64,000 bases of DNA from NCBI GenBank assembly GCA_038237625.1, contig JBBRYM010000012.1:31620-95619 (forward strand), in the 5' to 3' direction. Below, one piece after another: positions 53,240 through 60,574 of the stretch. Within the stretch, counting starts at the first letter, position 1, and each line of letters opens with the position of its first letter. Source of the DNA: JAWVFM01 sp038237625 (GTDB lineage: Bacteria; Actinomycetota; Thermoleophilia; Solirubrobacterales; 70-9). The translations under genes were made by a program, and so were the position numbers. The notes beneath the pieces were generated by a model. The model was not told where the DNA came from and did no database searches. It was given only the letters and a program-made list of their open reading frames with translations.

Positions 53240-54496
53240 GTGGCCGTAGACATTGCAGAGGTTTCGAAGCTCGACGTCGAGCCGGGCGAGCTGCCCGAGA
53301 CGATGGCGGCCTGGGTCATCCGCGCAGAGCGCGAGGGCGAGCCGACGGACGCGTTCCAGCTCGAGGAGGTGGAGATCCCTGAACCCGCCGCGTTCGAGGT
53401 GATCGTGCGGGTGATGGCGGCAGGCGTCAACTTCAACAACGTCTGGGCCTCGCTCGGTAAGCCGGTTTCGGTCTTCGGCTACGGGGACCACCCGGAGTTC
53501 GGTCACCACATCGGCGGCTCCGACGCATCCGGCGTCGTCTGGAAAGTCGGCCCGGGCGTGACCCGGTGGAAGCCGGGTGACGAGGTAGTGATCCACTGCA
53601 ACCAGGCCTCCTACGAAGACGTCGAGGTCCACGGCCTCGACCCGATGGCCGCCCCGAGTCAGAAGATCTGGGGGTACGAGACCACGTGGGGATCGTTCGC
53701 CCAGTTCACAAAGGTCCAGGCTCAGCAGCTGCTGCCGAAGCCGCGCAACCTCTCCTGGGTCGACTCCTCGGCCTACGGCCTGACCTACTTCACCGCCTAC
53801 CGGATGCTCATGAACCGCTGCAAGCTGCAGGCCGGGCACAACGTGTTGATCTGGGGCGCGGCCGGCGGCCTCGGCGTGTTCGCCACCCAGCTCTGCGCAG
53901 CGAACGGCGCCAACGCGGTCGGCGTGGTCTCCTCAGCCGAAAAGGGGGCGCTGGTCAAGCAGCTCGGCGCCGCCGACTACATCGATCGCAACGAGTTCAG
54001 CGGGATGATGCGCCGCGGCGGCGAGTCGGCCGAGGAGGAAAAGGAGCGCTTCGGCGTCAGCCGCGCCTTTGCCAAGAAGGTCAAGGGGATCCTCGGCGAC
54101 GCGCCCGACATCGTCTTCGAGCACGTCGGCCAGGCGACCTTCCCGACCTCGGTCTTTACGGTGAAACCGTTCGGCAAGGTCGTGATCTGCGGTGCCACCT
54201 CGGGCTACACCCTGGACTTCGACGTCCGCTACCTGTGGATGAAGCAGAAGGAGATCCTCGGCTCGCACTTCGCCAACGCCTACGAGTGCACCCGAGCCAA
54301 CCAGCTGATGGCCGAGGGCAAGGTCCGCCCGGTGCTTTCCGAGGCGATGGGCTTCGAGGGCGTTCCCGAGGCGCATCAGATGCTGCACGAAAACCGGCAC
54401 GCCGGCAAGATCACAATCCGGGTCGGCGCCACGTCGAACGACGAGGGCAAGCACGAGGACGGCCCCGGCGCGATTTGGGCCGAGGTCGGCGCCTGA
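53240..54496 (+). CDS. ccr: Crotonyl-CoA carboxylase/reductase
   Basis: NADPH-dependent reductive carboxylation of crotonyl-CoA to ethylmalonyl-CoA. 418 aa. Medium-chain reductase fold with the CCR-specific N-terminal extension: G-V-N-F-N-N-V-W-A-S-L-G-K-P, H-I-G-G-S-D-A-S-G-V-V-W, and W-G-Y-E-T-T-W-G-S-F-A-Q-F. The NADP loop is I-W-G-A-A-G-G-L-G. The late segment M-K-Q-K-E-I-L-G-S-H-F-A-N supplies the active-site histidine. GTG start with AAGGAGAACC just before. With ecm at 56861 it defines the ethylmalonyl-CoA pathway; alternatively it supplies polyketide extender units. Confidence 0.95.
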   Translation: MAVDIAEVSKLDVEPGELPETMAAWVIRAEREGEPTDAFQLEEVEIPEPAAFEVIVRVMAAGVNFNNVWASLGKPVSVFGYGDHPEFGHHIGGSDASGVVWKVGPGVTRWKPGDEVVIHCNQASYEDVEVHGLDPMAAPSQKIWGYETTWGSFAQFTKVQAQQLLPKPRNLSWVDSSAYGLTYFTAYRMLMNRCKLQAGHNVLIWGAAGGLGVFATQLCAANGANAVGVVSSAEKGALVKQLGAADYIDRNEFSGMMRRGGESAEEEKERFGVSRAFAKKVKGILGDAPDIVFEHVGQATFPTSVFTVKPFGKVVICGATSGYTLDFDVRYLWMKQKEILGSHFANAYECTRANQLMAEGKVRPVLSEAMGFEGVPEAHQMLHENRHAGKITIRVGATSNDEGKHEDGPGAIWAEVGA

Positions 54497-54516
54497 TACG
54501 CAACTGCACTTAAAGA

Positions 54517-54527
54517 GGCCAGACCCC
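54517..54527. repeat. GGCCAGACCCC repeat copy after ccr
   Basis: Member of the GGTCAGACCCC-like repeat family, flanked by AAAG and CTTT that can form a short hairpin in the 52-base gap after ccr. Confidence 0.4.
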
Positions 54528-54548
54528 TTTAGGTAGGATCGCGCCCCA

Positions 54549-54896
54549 GTGGCCCACGTCAACTACATCGACTGGCACGTCACGCCGTTTCGAGCCGACC
54601 GCTGGTTCGACATCTGGCGACCGGCCCTCGACCGCGCGCTCGCGTTCGGCGCAAGCGCGTCGTTCGTCACCCGCAACATCGACGACCCGCTGCACTTCCG
54701 CCAAGTGTCGATCTGGGAGGACAAGGACGATTTCGAGCGTTACTGGGCCTCGGACGAGATCGCGATCCTGCGCGGGAAGGCTCTCAACTACTACGCCAAG
54801 CCTCTGCTGCCGAACTGGCACTCGCTCACCGCGGACGCCGACCCCGCAGCGAACGCATCCGACGAGACGGCCGTCGCCGAGACCGCGGCCGAGTAG
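54549..54896 (+). CDS. Small dimeric alpha/beta-barrel-like protein (115 aa)
   Basis: No signal. Starts H-V-N-Y-I-D-W-H-V-T-P-F-R-A-D-R-W-F-D-I-W-R-P and contains S-I-W-E-D-K-D-D-F-E-R-Y-W-A-S-D-E-I, the strand-helix pattern of antibiotic-monooxygenase-like ferredoxin-fold proteins. The C-terminal 25 residues are Ala/Asp/Glu-rich and likely disordered. It lies 52 bases after ccr on the same strand. Function unknown. Confidence 0.7.
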   Translation: MAHVNYIDWHVTPFRADRWFDIWRPALDRALAFGASASFVTRNIDDPLHFRQVSIWEDKDDFERYWASDEIAILRGKALNYYAKPLLPNWHSLTADADPAANASDETAVAETAAE

Positions 54897-54933
54897 CCGA
54901 GCTCAGCCACCTCTGATTGTTAGGAAACATGAA

Positions 54934-54947
54934 GGGGTCTGATCCCC
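54934..54947. terminator. GGGG-TCTGA-TCCCC hairpin between convergent genes
   Basis: Near-palindrome of the same repeat family, in the 59-base gap between a plus-strand gene and convergent clpS. Its place suggests use as a short terminator, though no U-tract follows. Confidence 0.45.
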
Positions 54948-54955
54948 TCTTGGGT

Positions 54956-55291
54956 TCAGTGGCTTTCGAGTGGGGCCATCGTCAAGCCCGCGGACTCCAG
55001 CTGCTCCCAGTAGAGCTCGGCGGGTTCCTTCGGACCCGCCCACACCACGGCCTGGCCAGTGTGGTGGATGCGGTCGGCGAGGGCGTAGCCACGGTCGAGG
55101 CTGATCCCCGGGACGACGTTCGCCAGCGAGCGCGCGACGTGGTCGAAGGTGTTGTGGTCGTCGTTGAGGACGATCACGCTCCAACTGCCCCCGAGGCCGG
55201 GCCCTGGAGGCCGGGTCCGCGGTCGCTCGATGGTCTCGGTGCCGGAGGTCAGACCCGGCGAATCAGGGGTTGGGGACGCCGGCCACGGCAC
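54956..55291 (-). CDS. clpS: ATP-dependent Clp protease adaptor ClpS
   Basis: Delivers N-degron substrates to ClpC/ClpA. 111 aa. The adaptor core is W-S-V-I-V-L-N-D-D-H-N-T-F-D-H-V, where N-D-D binds the substrate amino group, followed by a later I-H-H-T-G with the conserved histidine. The first 37 residues are proline-rich and unlike other ClpS; that stretch overlaps the 3' end of the upstream gene by 29 bases and contains a repeat copy (55246-55257). A shorter start is not available in frame except very close to the core. Confidence 0.92.
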   Translation of the reverse strand: MPWPASPTPDSPGLTSGTETIERPRTRPPGPGLGGSWSVIVLNDDHNTFDHVARSLANVVPGISLDRGYALADRIHHTGQAVVWAGPKEPAELYWEQLESAGLTMAPLESH

Positions 55292-55964
55292 TGTCGACCC
55301 GGGCCGTCAGGTTCTTGTCGGTCTTGTGGAGGTTCCCCACCACGAACTCGACGCGGCGGCCCTTGACGTCCCCGGGCTTGGGGTCCTTGACGTCGGCGAC
55401 GCGCTTGCCGTTGACGTAAGCCTTTGCCTCGCGGCCGAAGACCTGAAGCTCCAGCCGGTTGAAGCTGTCGAGCGGCTTGATGAACTTCGACTGGCCATCC
55501 GTGTTGAAGCTGCCTTCCCGCGGCGAGCGCTTGAGCAGGAACTTGCCACCCTTGGGGAAGATCCTGAACTCGTAGCGCGTGTCGCCCCCCGCGCGCACGG
55601 CGACGCCAACGAAAGCGTGCTTCTTGATGTGGTCGGAGCTCGGCTTTTGAAGCTTGATCCGGGCCTGGATGTCCATGTCGGGCTGCTTGGCGTCGCCTTC
55701 GACCGGCAGGTAGTAGCCGCAGACCTCGACCCCGCGCTTGACGGTGACGACGAGGCTGCCCTTCCTGACCTCCCGGGTGCAGTGCGAGCCCTCCGCGCGC
55801 GAGAGCTGCTGGCTGTCGCGGGCGGACGAAAAATCGTTGGAGTAGACGATCACGACGCCGTAGGCGAGCGCCGCCAGCGCCGCGCAGGCGGCCAGCGCGA
55901 GCGCGAGAGCGATTCCCAGGCGCCTCCGTGTGGAAGCTCTCATCACGGCTCGGAGGGTAGCCAT
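55263..55964 (-). CDS. Membrane-anchored beta-sandwich (LamG/DUF1080-like) protein
   Basis: 233 aa from the ATG at 55964, with GGGAGAC just upstream. One transmembrane helix near residues 17-38 follows a basic N-terminus (signal anchor). The outside part looks like a concanavalin-type beta sandwich: I-V-Y-S-N-D-F at the start and V-F-G-R-E-A-K-A-Y-V-N-G-K-R-V-A-D-V-K-D, typical of carbohydrate-binding or hydrolase-associated domains. It holds two cysteines (S-H-C, V-C-G-Y). Function unknown. Confidence 0.75.
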   Translation of the reverse strand: MATLRAVMRASTRRRLGIALALALAACAALAALAYGVVIVYSNDFSSARDSQQLSRAEGSHCTREVRKGSLVVTVKRGVEVCGYYLPVEGDAKQPDMDIQARIKLQKPSSDHIKKHAFVGVAVRAGGDTRYEFRIFPKGGKFLLKRSPREGSFNTDGQSKFIKPLDSFNRLELQVFGREAKAYVNGKRVADVKDPKPGDVKGRRVEFVVGNLHKTDKNLTARVDSAVAGVPNP

Positions 55965-56002
55965 GTCTCCCGTCGGAGGGCGCCGCGCGGCTCGGCGCTG
56001 GA

Positions 56003-56836
56003 TCATCCTTCCCGCTCGCGGCGCTTGCGCCAATAGCGCTCGAGACCGAGCCAGGCCTGCTCCGCCGGCACCGCTTGGTTGGCGCGCTGCATCACCTCGT
56101 CCCCCTCTGCGGCGAGCGACCTCGCCCGCGCAGCCAGGAACGCGTCGCGATCACCGGCGCGCGCCCACTCGGCCGCTTTGCTGAGCGACTCGCGGGTGGC
56201 GTCGAGCTGCTCGTCTGCCGGGTGGGCTCCGAAATGAGTGATGCAGACGCGCTGCGGATGCCACGAACGGATCAGCTCGATCGAATCCAGCCACGCCTCG
56301 ATATCGATGTCCGGAGGCGGCGTCGGGGCCACGGTGACGCCCGACGGAGGGATCTGCACGCCCGCCGTGTCGCCGGTGTAGGCATCGCCGGTGGACTCGT
56401 CGAGGTAGGCCACGTGATGGCTCGCGTGCCCGGGGACGTGCGCGTAGCGAAGCCCCCCGACCTCACCGGCCTCGCCGAGGGCAACGACCCGCTCCTCGGG
56501 AACTGGCAGGATCTCGCCCCACAGCTGCTCCATGTCGTCGCCGTAGAGCCGCTCGGCGCTTGCCAGTAGCTTCGCCGGGTCGACGAGGTGTGGCGCCCCG
56601 ACCTCGTGGACGTAGACGCGAAGCTTCGGAAAGCGCCGGGCGAGGACGCCCGAGGCTCCGGCGTGATCGAGGTGGATGTGCGTCAGAAGCAGGGCCCGTG
56701 GCTCTTCGCGCAAGCCGGCGAGGAGCGCTTCGAGGCACGTCGTCGGGCCCGGGTCGACGATCAGCCCGCCCGGAAGCTCATTCGCGCCGATTACCCGGTC
56801 GCGGCCCAAATGCATGACGTCGATCAGGTTCGGCAT
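56003..56836 (-). CDS. Metallo-beta-lactamase-fold hydrolase
   Basis: 277 aa. The metal motif is T-H-I-H-L-D-H-A-G near 52-60. Later ligands are H-V-P-G-H-A-S-H-H, a T-G-D-T-A-G-V aspartate and T-H-F-G. The spacing resembles glyoxalase II-like thiol hydrolases; the C-terminal 80 residues are helical. The substrate is unknown. The start is 24 bases from divergent ecm, so promoters must overlap the coding ends. Confidence 0.9.
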   Translation of the reverse strand: MPNLIDVMHLGRDRVIGANELPGGLIVDPGPTTCLEALLAGLREEPRALLLTHIHLDHAGASGVLARRFPKLRVYVHEVGAPHLVDPAKLLASAERLYGDDMEQLWGEILPVPEERVVALGEAGEVGGLRYAHVPGHASHHVAYLDESTGDAYTGDTAGVQIPPSGVTVAPTPPPDIDIEAWLDSIELIRSWHPQRVCITHFGAHPADEQLDATRESLSKAAEWARAGDRDAFLAARARSLAAEGDEVMQRANQAVPAEQAWLGLERYWRKRREREG

Positions 56837-56860
56837 CGTCTCTCAACTTACAATTCCCCC

Positions 56861-58867
56861 ATGAGCGAGCACCGCCTCGAGCAGCCCGACAAACCGTGGG
56901 TGATGCGCACCTACGCCGGGCACTCCGACGCCCGGCGCTCCAACGAGCTCTACCGCCGCAACCTCGCCAAGGGCCAAACGGGCCTCTCCGTCGCCTTCGA
57001 CCTACCGACACAGACGGGGTACGACCCCGGCCATGTCCTCGCCCGCGGCGAGGTGGGCAAGGTCGGCGTCTCGATTGCCCACAAGGGCGACATGCACGCC
57101 CTCTTCGACGAGATCCCGCTCGACGAAATGAACACGTCGATGACGATCAACGCCACGGCGGCGTGGCTTCTGGCGCTCTACGTGACAGTCGCCGAGGAGA
57201 ACGGCGTCGACCGCGCGGCGCTCAAGGGCACGACTCAGAACGACATCATCAAGGAGTACCTCTCGCGCGGAACCTACGCTTTTCCCCCCGCCCCCTCGAT
57301 GCGCCTGATCGCCGACACCGTCGCGTTCGCGGTCAATGAGATCCCCTCCTGGAATCCGACCAACGTCTGCAGCTACCACCTCCAGGAGGCGGGCGCGACG
57401 CCCATCCAGGAGATCGCATATGCGCTCTCGACCGCCATCGCCGTGCTCGACGAGGTCAAGGCCCGAGGCCAGGTTTCCGAGTCGGATTTCCCAAAGGTCT
57501 TCGGGCGAATCTCCTTCTTCGTCAACGCCGGCGTTCGCTTCATCTCCGAGCACGCGAAGCTCCGGGCGATGTCCGAGCTGTGGGAGGAGCTGGGCCGCGA
57601 GCGCTACGGCGTGACCGACGAAAAGCTCCTGCGCATGCGTTACGGCGTGCAGGTCAACTCACTCGGGCTCACCGAGGCCCAGCCCGAGAACAACGTTCCG
57701 CGGATCGTCCTCGAGGCCCTCGCCGTGACGCTGGGCCGCAACGCCCGCGCCCGCGCAATCCAGCTTCCGGCCTGGAACGAGGCCCTCGGGCTGCCTCGCC
57801 CCTGGGACCAGCAATGGAGCCTTCGGATCCAGCAGATCCTCGCCTACGAGACCGACATCCTCGACTACCCCGACGTGTTCGAGGGCTCGAAGGTCGTCGA
57901 GGGCCTGGTCGCCGAGCTTCGCGAGGGAGCCCGGGAGGAGATGGCCGTCGTGGCCGAGAAGGGCGGCGCCGTCGAGGCGGTCCCGTATATGAAGGCCCAG
58001 CTCGTGGCCTCTCATCGCGAGCGGGTTGCGCGTATCGAGTCCGGCGAGCTGCGGGTCATCGGCCAGAACTCCTTCACCGAGTCCGAGGACTCACCCCTCA
58101 CCGCCGGCGCCGACGGAGGCATCCTGACTCCGGATCCCGAGGTCGAGCGCGAGTGCATCGAAGCGCTCGATCGCTGGCGCTCGGATCGCGACGAAGCGGC
58201 CGTCGAGGCCGCCCTCGAGGATCTCACCAAGGCGGCCGCGGACGAGAGCGCCAACGTCATGCCCGCCACGATCGCCGCTGCCAAGGCGGGCGCGACCACC
58301 GGAGAGTGGGCCGGAGTGCTCCGGAAAGCTTTCGGCGACTACCGCGGTCCCACCGGCGTCGGCGCCACCATGTCGAACGCCGACGCCGAGTTGCTCGCGC
58401 AGGCCCGCGAGAAGGTGGAGCAGGCTTCGGAGGCGATCGGCCACCGGATCCGGATCCTCGTCGCGAAGCCGGGACTCGACGGTCACTCCAATGGCGCCGA
58501 GCAGATCGCGGTCCGCGCGCGTGACGTCGGCATGGAGGTCGTCTACCAGGGGATTCGCCTCACCCCCGCCGAGATCGCCGCCTCTGCAAACGAGGAGGAT
58601 GTCGACGTGGTCGGGCTGTCGATCCTCTCCGGCTCGCACCGCGAGCTGGTCCCCGAGACCGTCCGCCTGATGCGCGAGCAGGGTGTCGAGGCGCCGGTGA
58701 TCGTCGGCGGCATCATTCCTCCCGCAGATGCCCCGTTCCTCGCGGACGCGGGGGTGGCGCGGGTCTACACGCCCAAGGACTTCGACCTCAACCGCATCAT
58801 GGGCGAAATCGCCGACCTGGTCGCCGAGCGCGACCGCGACGCGGCCCCCGCCGGCTCGGCGGCTTGA
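56861..58867 (+). CDS. ecm: Ethylmalonyl-CoA mutase (MeaA/Ecm-type B12 mutase)
   Basis: Rearranges ethylmalonyl-CoA to methylsuccinyl-CoA with adenosylcobalamin. 668 aa. The N-terminal barrel has W-V-M-R-T-Y-A-G-H-S and D-L-P-T-Q-T-G-Y-D-P-G-H-V-L-A-R-G-E-V-G-K-V-G-V, patterns of the MeaA/Ecm branch rather than methylmalonyl-CoA mutase. The C-terminal cobalamin domain has L-D540-G-H542-S-N-G545, where the histidine is the lower ligand. A domain linker lies near 490-520. ATG at 56861; no clear ribosome site. Pathway partner of ccr upstream. Confidence 0.92.
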   Translation: MSEHRLEQPDKPWVMRTYAGHSDARRSNELYRRNLAKGQTGLSVAFDLPTQTGYDPGHVLARGEVGKVGVSIAHKGDMHALFDEIPLDEMNTSMTINATAAWLLALYVTVAEENGVDRAALKGTTQNDIIKEYLSRGTYAFPPAPSMRLIADTVAFAVNEIPSWNPTNVCSYHLQEAGATPIQEIAYALSTAIAVLDEVKARGQVSESDFPKVFGRISFFVNAGVRFISEHAKLRAMSELWEELGRERYGVTDEKLLRMRYGVQVNSLGLTEAQPENNVPRIVLEALAVTLGRNARARAIQLPAWNEALGLPRPWDQQWSLRIQQILAYETDILDYPDVFEGSKVVEGLVAELREGAREEMAVVAEKGGAVEAVPYMKAQLVASHRERVARIESGELRVIGQNSFTESEDSPLTAGADGGILTPDPEVERECIEALDRWRSDRDEAAVEAALEDLTKAAADESANVMPATIAAAKAGATTGEWAGVLRKAFGDYRGPTGVGATMSNADAELLAQAREKVEQASEAIGHRIRILVAKPGLDGHSNGAEQIAVRARDVGMEVVYQGIRLTPAEIAASANEEDVDVVGLSILSGSHRELVPETVRLMREQGVEAPVIVGGIIPPADAPFLADAGVARVYTPKDFDLNRIMGEIADLVAERDRDAAPAGSAA

Positions 58868-59430
58868 GCAACGAGCCCATCGGGTTCCCGGTGGAAGGGC
58901 TCTCGGACGGGGTCGTTCGCGTGCGCCTGCAGGCAGAGGCCGACGCCGAGACGATGGTGCCCTCCCTGAACGATCCCGATATCCAGCGCTACACGACCGT
59001 GCGCGAGGGCTACTCGGCCGAGGACGCGGCCGCCTGGTTTGAGGAGAGCACGCAGCAGATCGCCGACGGTTCCGCGCTGCCGCTGATGATCACCGACGCG
59101 GAGACGGACGAGCTGCTGGGCGGCGTGGGCGCCAGGCGAAATCATGGGGACCCCGCGCGCTGGGCACTCGGCTACCTCGTCTATCCGCACGCACGTGGAC
59201 GCGGGGTGGCAGCCCGTGGGGTGAGGCTGCTGGCGGCGTACCTGTTCGAAGATCTCGGGGCCCAGCGACTCGAGGTGCAGATCGAGCCGGCCAACGAGCC
59301 ATCCCTGCGCGTTGCTGCCGCCGTCGGATTCCGGCGCGAGGGCCTGCAGCGCTCCTACCAGGAGATCCAGGGCATGCGGCGCGACATGGTCACCCTTTCA
59401 CTCCTGCCCGGCGAGCTACGCTCCGGATAG
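58864..59430 (+). CDS. GNAT acetyltransferase (RimJ/RimL-like)
   Basis: 188 aa. Acyl-CoA loop G-Y-L-V-Y-P-H-A-R-G-R-G-V-A-A-R-G-V, then Q-I-E-P-A-N-E-P-S-L-R-V-A-A-A-V-G-F-R-R-E-G, the strong RimJ-type signature. It acetylates an N-terminus or small molecule; the target is unknown. The TTG start overlaps the ecm stop as TTGA, so translation is coupled. Confidence 0.9.
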   Translation: MSNEPIGFPVEGLSDGVVRVRLQAEADAETMVPSLNDPDIQRYTTVREGYSAEDAAAWFEESTQQIADGSALPLMITDAETDELLGGVGARRNHGDPARWALGYLVYPHARGRGVAARGVRLLAAYLFEDLGAQRLEVQIEPANEPSLRVAAAVGFRREGLQRSYQEIQGMRRDMVTLSLLPGELRSG

Positions 59431-59433
59431 CGG

Positions 59434-60000
59434 ATGGAGGGCGTCAATGGAGATCGAACCGCCTGGCTGCGCTGCTATCGCTGCTGGTCGACGCGCCTGG
59501 AGGCCCAGGTCCACTACGACGCGATCCTCAAGGTCGATCCCAGCAGCGGTGAGGCCGCCGAACGCGTCGAGGAGATCCAGGAGGCGGTGGTCCAGTGCCT
59601 CGACTGCATGCACGACCAGCCGCACCTGACTTTCGACGAGGGCCGGGTTGTCCCGATCGAGGACCGCTGGGAGCGGATGGTCGCGGGCACTCCCTGGGTT
59701 GCCTCCTGCACCGTCGCGGTCGACCAGGACCTGATCGAGGCATGCTCGGGCCCCGAGGCCGCGGACAGCCTCACCTACGGTGCCTTCGGCGACTCCGGCA
59801 CGCGTGAGTTCTTCACCCACGTGCGCTTCCACAAGCACGATGAAGACCGCATCGTCGTCCACATGCTGGTCGAGCTCTACGCGCGCTCTGCGGAGGAGGC
59901 GACGGAGGTTCTCGAGGAGGCCTCCCGGGGCGTCCTTGAGATCACCTCGCTTGCCGAGGAGTCGCGCCCGCCGGCCCACGCGGCCGACGAAGCTCACTGA
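59434..60000 (+). CDS. Zinc-ribbon-like protein of unknown function (188 aa)
   Basis: Starts 4 bases after the GNAT gene. Two cysteine pairs, C-Y-R-C near residue 14 and C-L-D-C near 55, would bind one metal as in zinc ribbons. The remaining 130 residues look alpha+beta, with T-R-E-F-F-T-H-V-R-F-H-K-H and an acidic helix. No signal or membrane helix. I do not recognise the family. Confidence 0.75.
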   Translation: MEGVNGDRTAWLRCYRCWSTRLEAQVHYDAILKVDPSSGEAAERVEEIQEAVVQCLDCMHDQPHLTFDEGRVVPIEDRWERMVAGTPWVASCTVAVDQDLIEACSGPEAADSLTYGAFGDSGTREFFTHVRFHKHDEDRIVVHMLVELYARSAEEATEVLEEASRGVLEITSLAEESRPPAHAADEAH

Positions 60001-60012
60001 AACAACGTTCGC

Positions 60013-60330
60013 TTAAGAGGAGACGCCGGCCTCGCGACAGCTCTCCTCGATCGCCAGTGAGCCGGGGTCGTCCTGACCAGCGCGGTCAGCGCACAGGTGC
60101 CTGGCCCGCCGGCCGCACGCGTTGACCTCGAGGGCGCCCATCACGCCGGGGACGTTGACCCGGATGCATCCCGGTCCCGGCGCCGGCCTGCTGTCGCCCG
60201 CGCTCACGAGCACGATCGCGAGGATCGCGAGCGCCGTGAGCGCGGCGGCGATGATGGCCACGACCCGCTCGCGCGTAGTGAGCGTGTAAAGCGGCGTGTT
60301 GGTCCGGCGCCACTGTCCCTCCATCGGCAT
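60013..60330 (-). CDS. Small membrane protein with cysteine-containing outer part (105 aa)
   Basis: One transmembrane helix (about 22-43) after a basic N-terminus. The outer segment has four cysteines (G-C-I-R-V, N-A-C-G-R, H-L-C-A-D, E-S-C-R-E), enough for two disulfides. Start ATG at 60330 or 60324. Unknown function; ends 12 bases from the convergent zinc-ribbon gene. Confidence 0.65.
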   Translation of the reverse strand: MPMEGQWRRTNTPLYTLTTRERVVAIIAAALTALAILAIVLVSAGDSRPAPGPGCIRVNVPGVMGALEVNACGRRARHLCADRAGQDDPGSLAIEESCREAGVSS

Positions 60331-60574
60331 GGCCGGCGAGGTTAACGGCTCGACTACAAGGCGGCGGCGGGGCCCGGTTGGCCGAATTTACTCGTCGCAG
60401 CGGGGGCTTTAGACATGGCGGCGAAGGCGCCCGGCCGATCTTTGGACGCCTGTACGTACCCAGCGGGAATGCCCACGGGCAACCTTCAAGCCGCAACGCC
60501 ACCGGGCAGGCGATTTTGTGCGCATTTCACGCGTCGCGATTCCTGCCCACGAATGGAAAGGAAACCTCTGCCCT
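60331..60574 (+). other. Leader/promoter region of the ammonium transporter gene
   Basis: 244 bases without a gene. I see no GlnR-type operator and no confident -10/-35 pair. A GAATGGAAAGGAAACC stretch before the ATG at 60575 offers an AAAGGAA ribosome site about 12 bases away. A possible unrecognised leader structure cannot be excluded. Confidence 0.25.
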
